Shown here one piece after another: positions 1-6,673 of a stretch of 11,155 bases of DNA. The notes beneath the pieces are model-generated. The model made no database searches and was not told where the DNA came from. It was given only the letters and a program-made list of their open reading frames with translations. How positions within the stretch are numbered: position 1 is the stretch's first letter; the number at the start of each line of letters is the position of its first letter. The stretch is from an uncultured Treponema sp. (GTDB taxonomy: Bacteria > Spirochaetota > Spirochaetia > Treponematales > Treponemataceae). The position numbers and the translations under genes are program-made. The stretch covers positions 1 to 11,155 of the forward strand of contig CAJPOF010000066.1 of assembly GCA_905372235.1 (NCBI GenBank). The letters run 5' to 3'.

Positions 1-1
1 G

Positions 2-352
2 CGCTATTACCAGTCCATGATGGATTCAGATAATTTACTTAAAGGTCAAAACTATAACGACCTCAAAGAAAGTTATGTCATCTTTATCTGCCTTTCAGAC
101 CCGTTTAAACTGGAGCTGCCGGTTTATACGTTCAGAAATCTCTGTGAAGAAAATCCTTCCGCCGACTTAAATGACAAATCGTATAAAGTATTTTATAATG
201 CCTCTGCACACGAAAAAGAGACCGGCAAAGAACTTTTTGCACTTTTACAGTACATCAGCGCAAAACAAACGGTTTTCCAGTCCCCAAAACAATTTATGCA
301 AGTTTGCCGCAGGCAAACTTGGAGCGGACAGAAAACAAAACTGCATCTGTAA
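2..352 (+). CDS. PDDEXK/Rpn-family nuclease-transposase, 3' part, cut by window edge
   Basis: The frame is open from base 2 and reads R-Y-Y-Q-S-M-M-D, so the gene begins left of the window and the ATG at 17 is internal. The R-Y-Y-Q motif, followed about 12 residues later by L-K-x-S-Y-V-I-F-I-C and then by D-P-F and Y-T-F-x-N-x-C, is the hallmark of the PD-(D/E)XK family transposases (PDDEXK_2, related to Rpn recombination-promoting nucleases). These are DNA endonucleases, often multicopy in spirochaetes. The catalytic part would lie partly outside the window. After roughly A-L-L-Q-Y-I the family normally continues with a charged helical tail (repeated E/K/R, ending R-R-x-Y-M). Here it is replaced by a cysteine-, glutamine- and lysine-rich tail that runs over a perfect palindrome (299-321) and stops at 350-352. 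The copy may therefore be truncated or decayed. Family assignment is fairly secure; functionality is unknown. Confidence 0.72.
   Translation, partial: RYYQSMMDSDNLLKGQNYNDLKESYVIFICLSDPFKLELPVYTFRNLCEENPSADLNDKSYKVFYNASAHEKETGKELFALLQYISAKQTVFQSPKQFMQVCRRQTWSGQKTKLHL
299..321. repeat. Perfect 10-bp inverted repeat inside the tail of the transposase-like gene
   Basis: CAAGTTTGCC and GGCAAACTTG are exact reverse complements separated by GCA. The palindrome lies in the anomalous C-terminal coding part of the transposase-like gene, where family similarity is lost. It is not followed by a T-run on either strand, so it is not an obvious terminator. It could be a small REP-like palindromic unit or a scar of an insertion. 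Confidence 0.6.
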
Positions 353-512
353 AATAAGTTCTACTGTCCGCCGTTTATCGACGAAATAAACGGACTAAAT
401 TACTTAATCGGAAAGCGAGTTTCCCGAACAGCAAACTCTCCCCGATTTTTTTGCGCATTGAAAAACTAGAATTTCCTCGTTTTCCGACAAATTTCCTAAC
501 AAGCAAAACAAG
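353..512. other. Gap between the transposase fragment and the exported-protein gene; weak hairpins only
   Basis: No gene is seen. CCGTTTAT (371-378) and ATAAACGG (386-393) form an 8-bp hairpin with a 7-nt loop just after the transposase-like stop codon, but without a T-tract on either side. The block at about 412-447 shares two segments (AAAGCGAGTTTCCC and TCTCCCCGATT) with the gap before htrA (7383-7420), in the same order. No convincing terminator for either flanking gene was found. Confidence 0.45.
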
Positions 513-875
513 TTAATCGGATATCTGTGAGCCATCTATGCTAGAAAGCAAGTCAAAAGTCAATTTCATAACATTGAATATAAAGTCCACCTCAGCCTTT
601 TTTTGCTCCTCTTTCCGCTTCTCTTCGATGGCGTTCGCTTTCCACAAAGACCAAGCGCCGGAAACGACATCGGGCATACGGATATCGTTTGAAGGATAAA
701 GCGGAAGTTCAGAAAGAAAATAAAACGCATCGGAAAAGTCGTCCGCATTTATGCGATAGGTAGCAAACGAGTCCAAATTATAAATGTCGCCGGATTCATG
801 CGCAACAGATTCCGAGAACGACAGGCTCGCTGAAAAACTTATAATCAAGAAAAACAGGACAAGATTTTTCTTCAT
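513..875 (-). CDS. Unrecognised small exported protein, 120 aa
   Basis: I do not recognise this protein. The start at 875 is chosen because it begins a typical signal peptide: M-K-K-N, then an uninterrupted hydrophobic stretch (about residues 5-19), then serine-rich A-S-L-S-F-S-E-S with likely cleavage near residues 18-22. There is no cysteine lipobox, so it is predicted periplasmic or surface rather than lipidated. The frame is open further upstream to 1067, but that extension is unlike a protein and would bury the signal peptide. The mature part has an acidic, aromatic middle (D-D-F-S-D-A-F-Y-F) and a lysine/glutamate-rich amphipathic helix (about residues 82-94), then an aliphatic C-terminal helix. 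No Shine-Dalgarno precedes the ATG, but a TATAAT ends 7 nt before it, suggesting a leaderless mRNA. The gene stands alone, divergent from the deaminase gene. Its reality rests on the signal peptide and promoter together. Confidence 0.6.
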   Translation of the reverse strand: MKKNLVLFFLIISFSASLSFSESVAHESGDIYNLDSFATYRINADDFSDAFYFLSELPLYPSNDIRMPDVVSGAWSLWKANAIEEKRKEEQKKAEVDFIFNVMKLTFDLLSSIDGSQISD

Positions 876-881
876 GAGAAA

Positions 882-911
882 ATTATACATCAGAGCGCAG
901 AATCGGGGCAA
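882..911 (-). promoter_or_regulatory. Promoter of the 120-aa exported-protein gene, leaderless type
   Basis: On the minus strand TTGCCC (911-906, 4 of 6 matches to TTGACA) is followed after 18 nt by a perfect TATAAT (887-882). Only 6 nt (881-876) separate the -10 from the ATG at 875, so a start 7 nt downstream would fall on the A of the ATG. No ribosome binding site is present. Confidence 0.5.
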
Positions 912-1167
912 GTTTCTAATCCTCAAAAATCCTTCGAAAACCGAAACCAAGCGATTTTCAGGAAGCGGATTACCCAGCAAACAGAATCCGTAAGCGCCCG
1001 ATTTTTGGAGGCGAAAGTAAAAATTGCTTTCCGGGCGTAAAACATCGTTCAGCCGGACTGTTTTCAAAACACATAGATTTTTGAAAATCGAAAAACAATT
1101 CGATATGACAGGAAAACGAAAAGCCCGTCTTCCTTTGATGAATAAAAATGTCCGCAGAATATAAAAA

Positions 1168-1254
1168 CGTCGATTTGCTTTGCGGAACTTGTTTTTTGAA
1201 AATCCGAATCAAACAGAAAGAAAAGCGTAAAGGTTCGCTTGAAGCAAAAATCTT
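1168..1254. repeat. Dispersed 87-nt intergenic element, copy A
   Basis: This segment matches 6587-6673 over its whole length at roughly 85-88% identity by eye, with two compensating 2-nt length differences. It ends 66 nt before the deaminase ATG. Within it CTTTGCG (1178-1184) can pair with CGTAAAG (1226-1232) through one G-U pair. The outer segment GATTTG (1172-1177) can pair with CAAAAATC (1245-1252) allowing a 2-nt bulge. It could be a short mobile repeat (MITE or REP-like) or a structured leader; the sequence alone does not decide. Confidence 0.7.
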
Positions 1255-1319
1255 TAAGGTTGGAAGAGTTTTTGTCCGATAAAAAAGCAAGGCGAATTCT
1301 ATCCATATTGGAGAAAACA

Positions 1320-2345
1320 ATGGAAAAAGAGAAATTTTATGCTTTTTTAAAGAATGTTCCTAAAGCAGAAATACATCTTCATATAGAAGCTGTTCCTACC
1401 ATGAAAACATTGAAGATTCTCTATAAAAAACGTTTTAACAAAGAAATGTCCGACAAAGACATAACGGCATTGTTCTCCTACGATGATTTGAACGGATTTA
1501 TACAAGCGTTTCTGAAAGTGCAGGATCTTTTTACGTGCGAGGACGACCTGAATTACGTTTTTGACGATTTGGAAGAATATCTTGTCGAGAACAACATCGT
1601 GTATTCGGAAGCGTTTTTCGCTCCGACCGCATTCCTGAAAAAAGGCTTTGAATATCCCAAGATGATAAAAATCTTCTCAAAAAAAATAGCGGATATAAAA
1701 GCAAAGCACGGAATCACGGTAAAACTCATCCTTGACGTTTCGCGGACATTCGGATGCGAGAACGCCATGAAAAACTACAAACTTTTGATGGAACATCCAT
1801 GCGATGACATAATAGGAATCGGACTTGGCGGTGCGGAAGTAAAAGGACCAGCAGCAGATTTTGCTCCCGTGTTCGAAAGGGCGTTCAAGGATGGAGTTCA
1901 TGCGGTTGTCCACGCAGGCGAGGATGTCGGTCCTGAATCAATGTGGGACAGCATAAATCTTCTTCACGCCCAGCGAATCGGACATGGAATTGCAGCCTAT
2001 CAGGACGAAAAACTTATGGAAGAACTTGAGAAAACTCAGCTTCCGCTTGAGGTTTGCCCGACCAGCAACGTGTTCACCAAGCACTTTGTAAAATCGATTG
2101 CGGAACACCCGATCCGACAATTTTTTGACAGAGGAATGTACGTTACCGTGAACACGGACGACCCCGTATTTTTCAAGACAACGCTTATAGAAGAATTCTG
2201 GAAACTGCACAGCGAAGCTAATTTTTCGATGGAACAGATAAAACTTCTTATACTGAACGCTTTCAACGCCCTTTTTACGACAAAAAAAATCAAAAAAATG
2301 TGGTGCAACAAGGTAGAAAAGGCGTTCGAAGAACTGCAAGAATAG
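1320..2345 (+). CDS. add: Adenosine/adenine deaminase family protein, 341 aa
   Basis: A zinc-dependent amidohydrolase of the adenosine deaminase superfamily, predicted cytosolic and acting in purine salvage (adenosine to inosine, or adenine to hypoxanthine). All active-site elements are visible: H-x-H at residues 19 and 21, H-A-G-E at 198-201 with catalytic Glu201, G-H-G with His222, C-P-T-S-N at 246-250 and N-T-D-D-P at 278-282 with zinc ligand Asp280. Length fits the family. The ATG at 1320 is chosen over a TTG at 1239: it has GGAG (1310-1313) six bases upstream and the family N-terminus P-K-A-E-I-H-L-H follows at once, whereas the extension runs into a dispersed repeat. The residue after H-x-H-I-E is alanine instead of the usual glycine. 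The I-G-L-G-G-A-E-V segment resembles adenine as much as adenosine deaminases, so substrate is uncertain. The gene stands alone, convergent with gapA. Confidence 0.9.
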   Translation: MEKEKFYAFLKNVPKAEIHLHIEAVPTMKTLKILYKKRFNKEMSDKDITALFSYDDLNGFIQAFLKVQDLFTCEDDLNYVFDDLEEYLVENNIVYSEAFFAPTAFLKKGFEYPKMIKIFSKKIADIKAKHGITVKLILDVSRTFGCENAMKNYKLLMEHPCDDIIGIGLGGAEVKGPAADFAPVFERAFKDGVHAVVHAGEDVGPESMWDSINLLHAQRIGHGIAAYQDEKLMEELEKTQLPLEVCPTSNVFTKHFVKSIAEHPIRQFFDRGMYVTVNTDDPVFFKTTLIEEFWKLHSEANFSMEQIKLLILNAFNALFTTKKIKKMWCNKVEKAFEELQE

Positions 2346-2577
2346 AAAAATACGCAGACCATATTGAATCCGAAAAATCTGCTACCTACTCGATAAAATA
2401 AAGGCGCTTCCGAAGCCGTACACAAAATGCCGTCATGCAAGAATCTTCAATATCGAAAGCAAGCGGCTACAATCCGGTGATTTTCAAACAAAAATTCGAT
2501 TGTCCCTACACTAGAAAAAACGAATCTCAAAAATTATGGCGAACAAATCTGGCGGAATAGCAGCATTCCGGCGTAAA
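2346..2577. other. Non-coding 3' region between convergent deaminase and gapA genes
   Basis: No gene or RNA was recognised. One short hairpin is present: CGGAAT (2553-2558) with ATTCCG (2565-2570) and loop AGCAGC, just left of the shared terminator. The deaminase mRNA would carry a 3' untranslated tail of about 230 nt if the terminator at 2578-2625 is its first stop. Confidence 0.45.
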
Positions 2578-2625
2578 AAAAGGCTGTCTAAAAAGTCATT
2601 TACTTTCCAGACAGCCTTTTCTTTT
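2578..2625. terminator. Bidirectional intrinsic terminator shared by the deaminase and gapA genes
   Basis: AAAAGGCTGTCT (2578-2589) is the exact reverse complement of AGACAGCCTTTT (2609-2620), giving a 12-bp stem with a 19-nt loop. On plus it continues CTTTT; on minus the stem is followed by seven T residues. It lies 20 nt downstream of the gapA stop and about 230 nt after the deaminase stop, the expected position between convergent genes. Confidence 0.88.
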
Positions 2626-2644
2626 ATTATTTCAAGCAAAAAAC

Positions 2645-3688
2645 TTAGCAGTTTTCGCTGAAATATTTGATGGTGCGAACCATCTGGCTTGTGTAAGAAT
2701 TTTCGTTATCGTACCAAGACACAACTTCGACCTGATACAGACCGTCGCCAACTTTGGAAACCATTGTCTGTGTAGAATCGAAAAGCGAACCGAATCGCAT
2801 ACCGATTACATCAGAAGAAACAATTTCGTCTTCCGTGTATCCGAATGATTCTGTAACCTGAGCCTTCATCGCAGCATTGATTGCATCCTTTGTAACTTCC
2901 TTGTCCGTCTTGATTACGGCAAAAAGCATTGTCGTAGAACCTGTCGGTGTAGGAACACGCTGAGCCGAACCGATGAGTTTTCCGTTCAGTTCAGGGATTA
3001 CAAGTCCGATTGCCTTTGCGGCACCGGTTGAGTTAGGAACGATGTTTGCAGCACCTGCACGAGCACGGCGAAGATCTCCCTTGCGGTGAGGACCATCAAG
3101 AATCATCTGGTCGCCTGTGTAAGCGTGGATGGTAGACATGATTCCGCTCTGAATTGGAGCAAAATCGTTCAATGCCTTAGCCATAGGAGCAAGACAGTTT
3201 GTCGTACAAGAAGCGGCAGAAATAATATTGTCGTTCTTTGTGAGCGTCTTATGGTTTACATTGAAGACGATTGTCGGAAGATCGTTTCCGGCAGGAGCAG
3301 AAATTACAACTTTTCTTGCGCCGGCAGTGATGTGAGCCTGAGCCTTATCCTTTGAGGTATAGAAACCTGTGCATTCAAGAACAACATCGACCTTCAGTTC
3401 ACCCCAAGGACAATTCGCAGCGTCTTTTTCCGCATAAATTTTAAGAACTTTGCCGTCTACGGTAATTGTTCCCTTTTCATCATCGGAAGAAACGGTATGA
3501 AGTCCTTCTCCCATTTTTCCGCAATATCCGCCCTGTGCTGTGTCATACTTCAGAAGGTGAGCAAGCATAGAAGGCTTTGTCAAGTCATTGATTGCAACGA
3601 CCTCATACCCCTTAGCGCCAAACATCTGGCGGAAAGCCAAACGACCGATTCGGCCGAAACCATTAATAGCAACCTTTACATCTGCCAT
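2645..3688 (-). CDS. gapA: Type I glyceraldehyde-3-phosphate dehydrogenase, 347 aa
   Basis: A cytosolic glycolytic enzyme converting glyceraldehyde 3-phosphate, phosphate and NAD+ to 1,3-bisphosphoglycerate and NADH, normally a tetramer. The N-terminal Rossmann motif G-F-G-R-I-G-R is at residues 10-16, and N-D-L at 34-36 places an aspartate where NAD-preferring enzymes have it. The catalytic signature S-C-T-T-N-C has active Cys161, with partner His188 in S-T-I-H-A-Y-T. The C-terminal W-Y-D-N-E is at 325-329. Nothing is missing and length fits the family. The ATG at 3688 is chosen over one at 3748: it starts the classic M-A-D-V-K-V-A-I-N-G-F-G and has AGGAGA (3700-3695) six bases before it, while the upstream ATG would translate through the gapA promoter. 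Transcription is from its own strong promoter and ends at the shared terminator. Confidence 0.98.
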   Translation of the reverse strand: MADVKVAINGFGRIGRLAFRQMFGAKGYEVVAINDLTKPSMLAHLLKYDTAQGGYCGKMGEGLHTVSSDDEKGTITVDGKVLKIYAEKDAANCPWGELKVDVVLECTGFYTSKDKAQAHITAGARKVVISAPAGNDLPTIVFNVNHKTLTKNDNIISAASCTTNCLAPMAKALNDFAPIQSGIMSTIHAYTGDQMILDGPHRKGDLRRARAGAANIVPNSTGAAKAIGLVIPELNGKLIGSAQRVPTPTGSTTMLFAVIKTDKEVTKDAINAAMKAQVTESFGYTEDEIVSSDVIGMRFGSLFDSTQTMVSKVGDGLYQVEVVSWYDNENSYTSQMVRTIKYFSENC

Positions 3689-3719
3689 GGAATATCTCCT
3701 AAAAATCTGTATTTTAAAT

Positions 3720-3748
3720 ATTCTATGTTCATTGCGTGATATTGTCAA
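3720..3748 (-). promoter_or_regulatory. Strong sigma-70-type promoter of gapA
   Basis: On the minus strand a perfect TTGACA (3748-3743) is followed after 17 nt by TAGAAT (3725-3720, 5 of 6 matches to TATAAT). The predicted start near 3713 gives a leader of about 25 nt carrying the AGGAGA site. The near-consensus boxes fit a highly expressed glycolytic gene. Confidence 0.85.
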
Positions 3749-3773
3749 TCAAAGAATTTTCACAAAGAAAACA

Positions 3774-3812
3774 AAGGGGATGTCCAAGACCTAAGTTCTT
3801 GAACATCCCCTT
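3774..3812 (-). terminator. Intrinsic terminator of clpB
   Basis: AAGGGGATGT (3774-3783) pairs exactly with ACATCCCCTT (3803-3812). After one mismatch, five more pairs (3785-3789 with 3797-3801) leave a 7-nt loop. Read on minus, the stem lies about 57 nt after the clpB stop and is followed by a T-rich tract (TTTGTTTTCTTTG). It separates clpB from the gapA promoter immediately downstream. Confidence 0.8.
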
Positions 3813-3868
3813 CTCTCAAAAATCGAGATGCGATTTTTATGAATCGGAAGGAACATTCCGCCTAAAAA

Positions 3869-6487
3869 CTACGCTTTTTCCTCGGAAAAAATAATTGATT
3901 TTCCGTCGCTCGTTGCCTTTATTCTGCTTCCTTCGACAAAGCGCCCGGAAAGTAGTTCTTTCGAAAGTGGATTTTCGACCCACGTCTGAATCGCACGCTT
4001 TACAGGACGCGCGCCGAACGCAGAATCGTAGCCTTTTTCGGAAAGGAAATCCAAAGCACTCTTATCAAAATCCAGAAAAATCCGCTTTTCTTTAAGGCGT
4101 TTTTCCACCCGTGAAACCTGAAGACTTACGATTCCTCCTATGCAGTCTTTTGAAAGTCGGCGGAACATCACAATTTCGTCTATTCGGTTCAAGAATTCCG
4201 GTCTGAAACTGGATTTTAGAAGAGCCGAAATCTTTTCTTTTGTTTCCGGACTTATCGAAGAATCCGCATTTTCAGGGGCGTTTTCCGAATCCTCAAGAAT
4301 CAAGTCGCTTCCAAGATTGCTTGTCATGATTATTATTGTGTTCTTGAAATCCACGATGCGTCCCTGTCCGTCTGTAAGCCTTCCGTCGTCCAAAACCTGA
4401 AGAAGAACGTTAAAGACATCGGGATGGGCTTTTTCCACTTCGTCAAAAAGAATTACGCTGTAAGGGCGACGGCGCACAGCCTCGGTAAGCTGACCGCCTT
4501 CGTCGTAGCCAACGTATCCGGGAGGAGAACCAATCAGTCGGGTTACGCTGAATTTTTCCATATATTCGGACATATCGATTCTTGTCAACGATTTTTCATC
4601 GTTAAAAAGAAAATCCGCCAAGGTCTTTGCAAGTTCCGTTTTTCCGACTCCAGTAGGACCTATGAACATGAACGAACCAAGCGGACGGTTAGGGTCGCTT
4701 AATCCGCTCCTGTTTCGGCGAATCGCATCGCTTACAACCTGAACGGCTTCATTTTGTCCGACAACCCTTTTGTGAAGAACTTTTTCAAGCTCAAGATATT
4801 TTTGCTTTTCGCTTGAAAGCATTTTGCTCACAGGAATGCCCGTCCAAGTCGAAACGACTTTTGCGATGTCCTCTTCGGTAACTTCCTGCCTAAGAAGACT
4901 CACCTTTCCGGAATTTTCTCCGCGTTCTTTATCTTCTTTTGAAGCCAAATCCAGTTCCTTCTCAAGGGCGGGAATCACCGAATATTTCAGTTCCGCCGCC
5001 TTTGCAAGATTTCCTTCCCGTGTAAATTTTTCTTCCTCGAATCTTGCTTTTTCAAGTTTTTCCTTGATTTTGCGGCTTTTGTCGATGCTGTCCTTTTCAT
5101 TCTGCCACTGCATTTTCATGGCATCGCGTTTTGCGCCCGTCTCGCTTATCTCTTTTTCGAGTTTCAAAAGCCTTTCCTTTGAGGCAGAATCGTCTTCCTT
5201 GCTCAAAGACTGCCTTTCAATCTGAAGTTGAAGAAGTTTCCGTTCAATCTGGTCAAGTTCCTCCGGCTGGCTTTCGATTTCCATCTTTATTCGGCTTGCG
5301 GCTTCGTCCACAAGGTCAATCGCCTTGTCGGGCAAAAACCTGTTTGTGATGTAGCGGTTTGAAAGGACAGCAGCTTCCACCAAAGCCTCGTCGTTTATAC
5401 GAACCCCATGATGAATCTCATACCTGTCGCGAAGTCCACGCAAAATCGCGATTGTGTCCTCGACGCTTGGCTCTGCGCAATACACCTGCTGAAAACGACG
5501 CTCCAACGCCGCATCCTTTTCGATGTATTTTCGATATTCGTCAAGCGTGGTCGCTCCAATCACATGGATTTCGCCACGGCTCAATGCTGGCTTCAGAAGA
5601 TTCGAAGCGTCCATCGAGCCTTCGCTTGCGCCCGCTCCAACGATTGTGTGAAGTTCGTCGATAAAAAGAATTATGTTCCCCTCGGATTTTGTAACTTCCT
5701 GAATCACAGCCTTGAGCCTTTCCTCAAATTCGCCCCGAAATTTTGCGCCTGCCACAAGACTTCCCATATCAAGTGTCAAAAGTCTCTTTGATTTTAGGCT
5801 CTCGGGAACATCCCCGGCGGCGATACGTCGGGCAAGTCCTTCAACGACAGCTGTTTTTCCGACTCCAGGCTCTCCTATAAGCACGGGATTGTTTTTTGTG
5901 CGGCGGCAAAGCACCTGCATAACACGCCTTATTTCTTCGTCCCTTCCGATTACGGGGTCGATTTTTTCCTGCCTTGCACGAGCGGTAAGGTCTGTGCAAT
6001 ATTTTTCAAGGCTCATCATCTTGGATTCAGGGTCCTGCGAATCCACAGTCTGATTTCCCCGAACCGATTTTAGGCTTTCCATCACGGATTCGTAAGTGAT
6101 TCCGTTTTTGCAAAGAAGTTCTCCTACACGCCCGTCGGATTTTGCCATTGAAAGAAGAATATGCTCGCATGAAAGAAATTTATCCTTTAGTTTGGACATC
6201 TCGCTTTCTGCCTTTGCGATTGTCTTTTCCGTCTCCGAAGAAAAACGCACCTGCGCATTTCCCGTAACTTTCGGATATTGCGAAAGAAGATTTTCCACCT
6301 GATTTTTCAGTAAAGCGCTTCCGACTCCTATATGCTCCACAATCGGGACAACTATTCCGTCCTGCTGATTCAAGAGTGCGCTCAAAAGATGCTCAAGACC
6401 GATTTCTCCATGGTCATTTTTCTGGGCAAGAGATGCCGCATCCTGAATGGCTTCCTGAGTTTTTATCGTAAATTGATCGTAATTCAT
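3869..6487 (-). CDS. clpB: ClpB protein disaggregase (Hsp100), 872 aa
   Basis: A cytosolic hexameric AAA+ chaperone that extracts and refolds aggregated proteins together with DnaK/DnaJ/GrpE. All domains are present: N-terminal Clp repeats (about 1-150), first ATPase domain with Walker A G-E-P-G-V-G-K-T (205-212), Walker B I-L-F-I-D-E (273-278) and arginine pair 330-331, a long charged coiled-coil M domain (about 405-535) that distinguishes ClpB from ClpA/ClpX, then the second ATPase domain with Walker A G-P-T-G-V-G-K-T (610-617), Walker B V-I-L-F-D-E (678-683) and pore motif G-Y-V-G-Y-D (657-662), and the C-terminal oligomerisation domain with G-A-R-P (825-828). There is no ClpP-binding loop. 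The first pore loop has phenylalanine (Phe250) where tyrosine is usual. The ATG at 6487 has GGAGG five bases upstream. It is a single gene with its own terminator. Confidence 0.98.
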   Translation of the reverse strand: MNYDQFTIKTQEAIQDAASLAQKNDHGEIGLEHLLSALLNQQDGIVVPIVEHIGVGSALLKNQVENLLSQYPKVTGNAQVRFSSETEKTIAKAESEMSKLKDKFLSCEHILLSMAKSDGRVGELLCKNGITYESVMESLKSVRGNQTVDSQDPESKMMSLEKYCTDLTARARQEKIDPVIGRDEEIRRVMQVLCRRTKNNPVLIGEPGVGKTAVVEGLARRIAAGDVPESLKSKRLLTLDMGSLVAGAKFRGEFEERLKAVIQEVTKSEGNIILFIDELHTIVGAGASEGSMDASNLLKPALSRGEIHVIGATTLDEYRKYIEKDAALERRFQQVYCAEPSVEDTIAILRGLRDRYEIHHGVRINDEALVEAAVLSNRYITNRFLPDKAIDLVDEAASRIKMEIESQPEELDQIERKLLQLQIERQSLSKEDDSASKERLLKLEKEISETGAKRDAMKMQWQNEKDSIDKSRKIKEKLEKARFEEEKFTREGNLAKAAELKYSVIPALEKELDLASKEDKERGENSGKVSLLRQEVTEEDIAKVVSTWTGIPVSKMLSSEKQKYLELEKVLHKRVVGQNEAVQVVSDAIRRNRSGLSDPNRPLGSFMFIGPTGVGKTELAKTLADFLFNDEKSLTRIDMSEYMEKFSVTRLIGSPPGYVGYDEGGQLTEAVRRRPYSVILFDEVEKAHPDVFNVLLQVLDDGRLTDGQGRIVDFKNTIIIMTSNLGSDLILEDSENAPENADSSISPETKEKISALLKSSFRPEFLNRIDEIVMFRRLSKDCIGGIVSLQVSRVEKRLKEKRIFLDFDKSALDFLSEKGYDSAFGARPVKRAIQTWVENPLSKELLSGRFVEGSRIKATSDGKSIIFSEEKA

Positions 6488-6528
6488 AAAAACCTCCGTC
6501 TGTTTCTTAAATTCGATTCTTTAAATTT

Positions 6529-6557
6529 AAAATACGAAAAAATAAAGATAAAAACAA
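6529..6557 (-). promoter_or_regulatory. Possible clpB promoter, weak match
   Basis: On the minus strand TTGTTT (6557-6552) and TATTTT (6534-6529) are 17 nt apart, about 41 nt before the ATG. The surroundings are very A/T-rich, so the match may be chance. I saw no CIRCE inverted repeat (TTAGCACTC-N9-GAGTGCTAA), so HrcA control is not supported. Confidence 0.3.
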
Positions 6558-6586
6558 ATTATTCAAATATCTTCGGAAGGTAAATC

Positions 6587-6673
6587 CGTCGATTTACTTT
6601 ACGGAACTTGGATTTTTTGAAAATCCGAATTAAAACGAAAAAAACGTAAAGATTCGTTTGAAGCAAAAATCTT
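6587..6673. repeat. Dispersed 87-nt intergenic element, copy B
   Basis: This is the partner of 1168-1254. CTTTACG (6597-6603) pairs perfectly with CGTAAAG (6645-6651); the corresponding pair in copy A uses a G-U at one position. A further hairpin, GGATTTT (6610-6616) with AAAATCC (6620-6626), is complete only here because copy A lacks two bases. The element ends 67 nt before the glucosaminidase ATG and lies between divergent clpB and glucosaminidase genes. ATCTTCGG occurs on both sides (6569-6576 and 6669-6676). Confidence 0.7.

Larger units (their letters stand above)
876..1319. other. 444-nt gap upstream of the deaminase gene; hairpins and dispersed-element sequence, no gene seen
   Basis: Besides the minus-strand promoter at 882-911 and the 87-nt element at 1168-1254, the gap contains a two-tier hairpin. 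CGCCCG (995-1000) pairs with CGGGCG (1032-1037), and GAAAG (1013-1017) pairs with CTTTC (1027-1031). ACCCAGCAAAC (972-982) recurs exactly at 7439-7449, before htrA. Open frames here are of low-complexity A/T-rich type with no ribosome binding site. I found no confident promoter for the deaminase gene. Confidence 0.5.

Noticed and set aside
876..1067. Longer minus-strand start at 1067 for the 120-aa protein
   Set aside because: It would place 64 residues before a normal signal peptide, and the extension covers the predicted promoter and repeat-like DNA.
1239..1319. N-terminal extension of the deaminase from a TTG at 1239
   Set aside because: It lacks a ribosome binding site, starts within the 87-nt dispersed element, and extends beyond the family N-terminus; the ATG at 1320 has GGAG six bases upstream.
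3689..3748. Upstream ATG for gapA at 3748
   Set aside because: The added 20 codons would span the TTGACA/TAGAAT promoter and the ribosome binding site; the family N-terminus begins at 3688.
4824..5791. Several plus-strand open frames of 90-130 codons opposite clpB
   Set aside because: They are antisense shadows of the clpB coding frame, rich in serine and arginine, without ribosome binding sites or recognisable domains.
6488..6600. CIRCE (HrcA) heat-shock operator upstream of clpB
   Set aside because: No TTAGCACTC-N9-GAGTGCTAA or close variant is present.
1168..6673. Integron attC sites, considered because some treponemes carry integrons with elements of similar size
   Set aside because: No RYYYAAC/GTTRRRY pair bounds the elements, no integrase gene is in the window, and the neighbours are housekeeping genes rather than cassettes.
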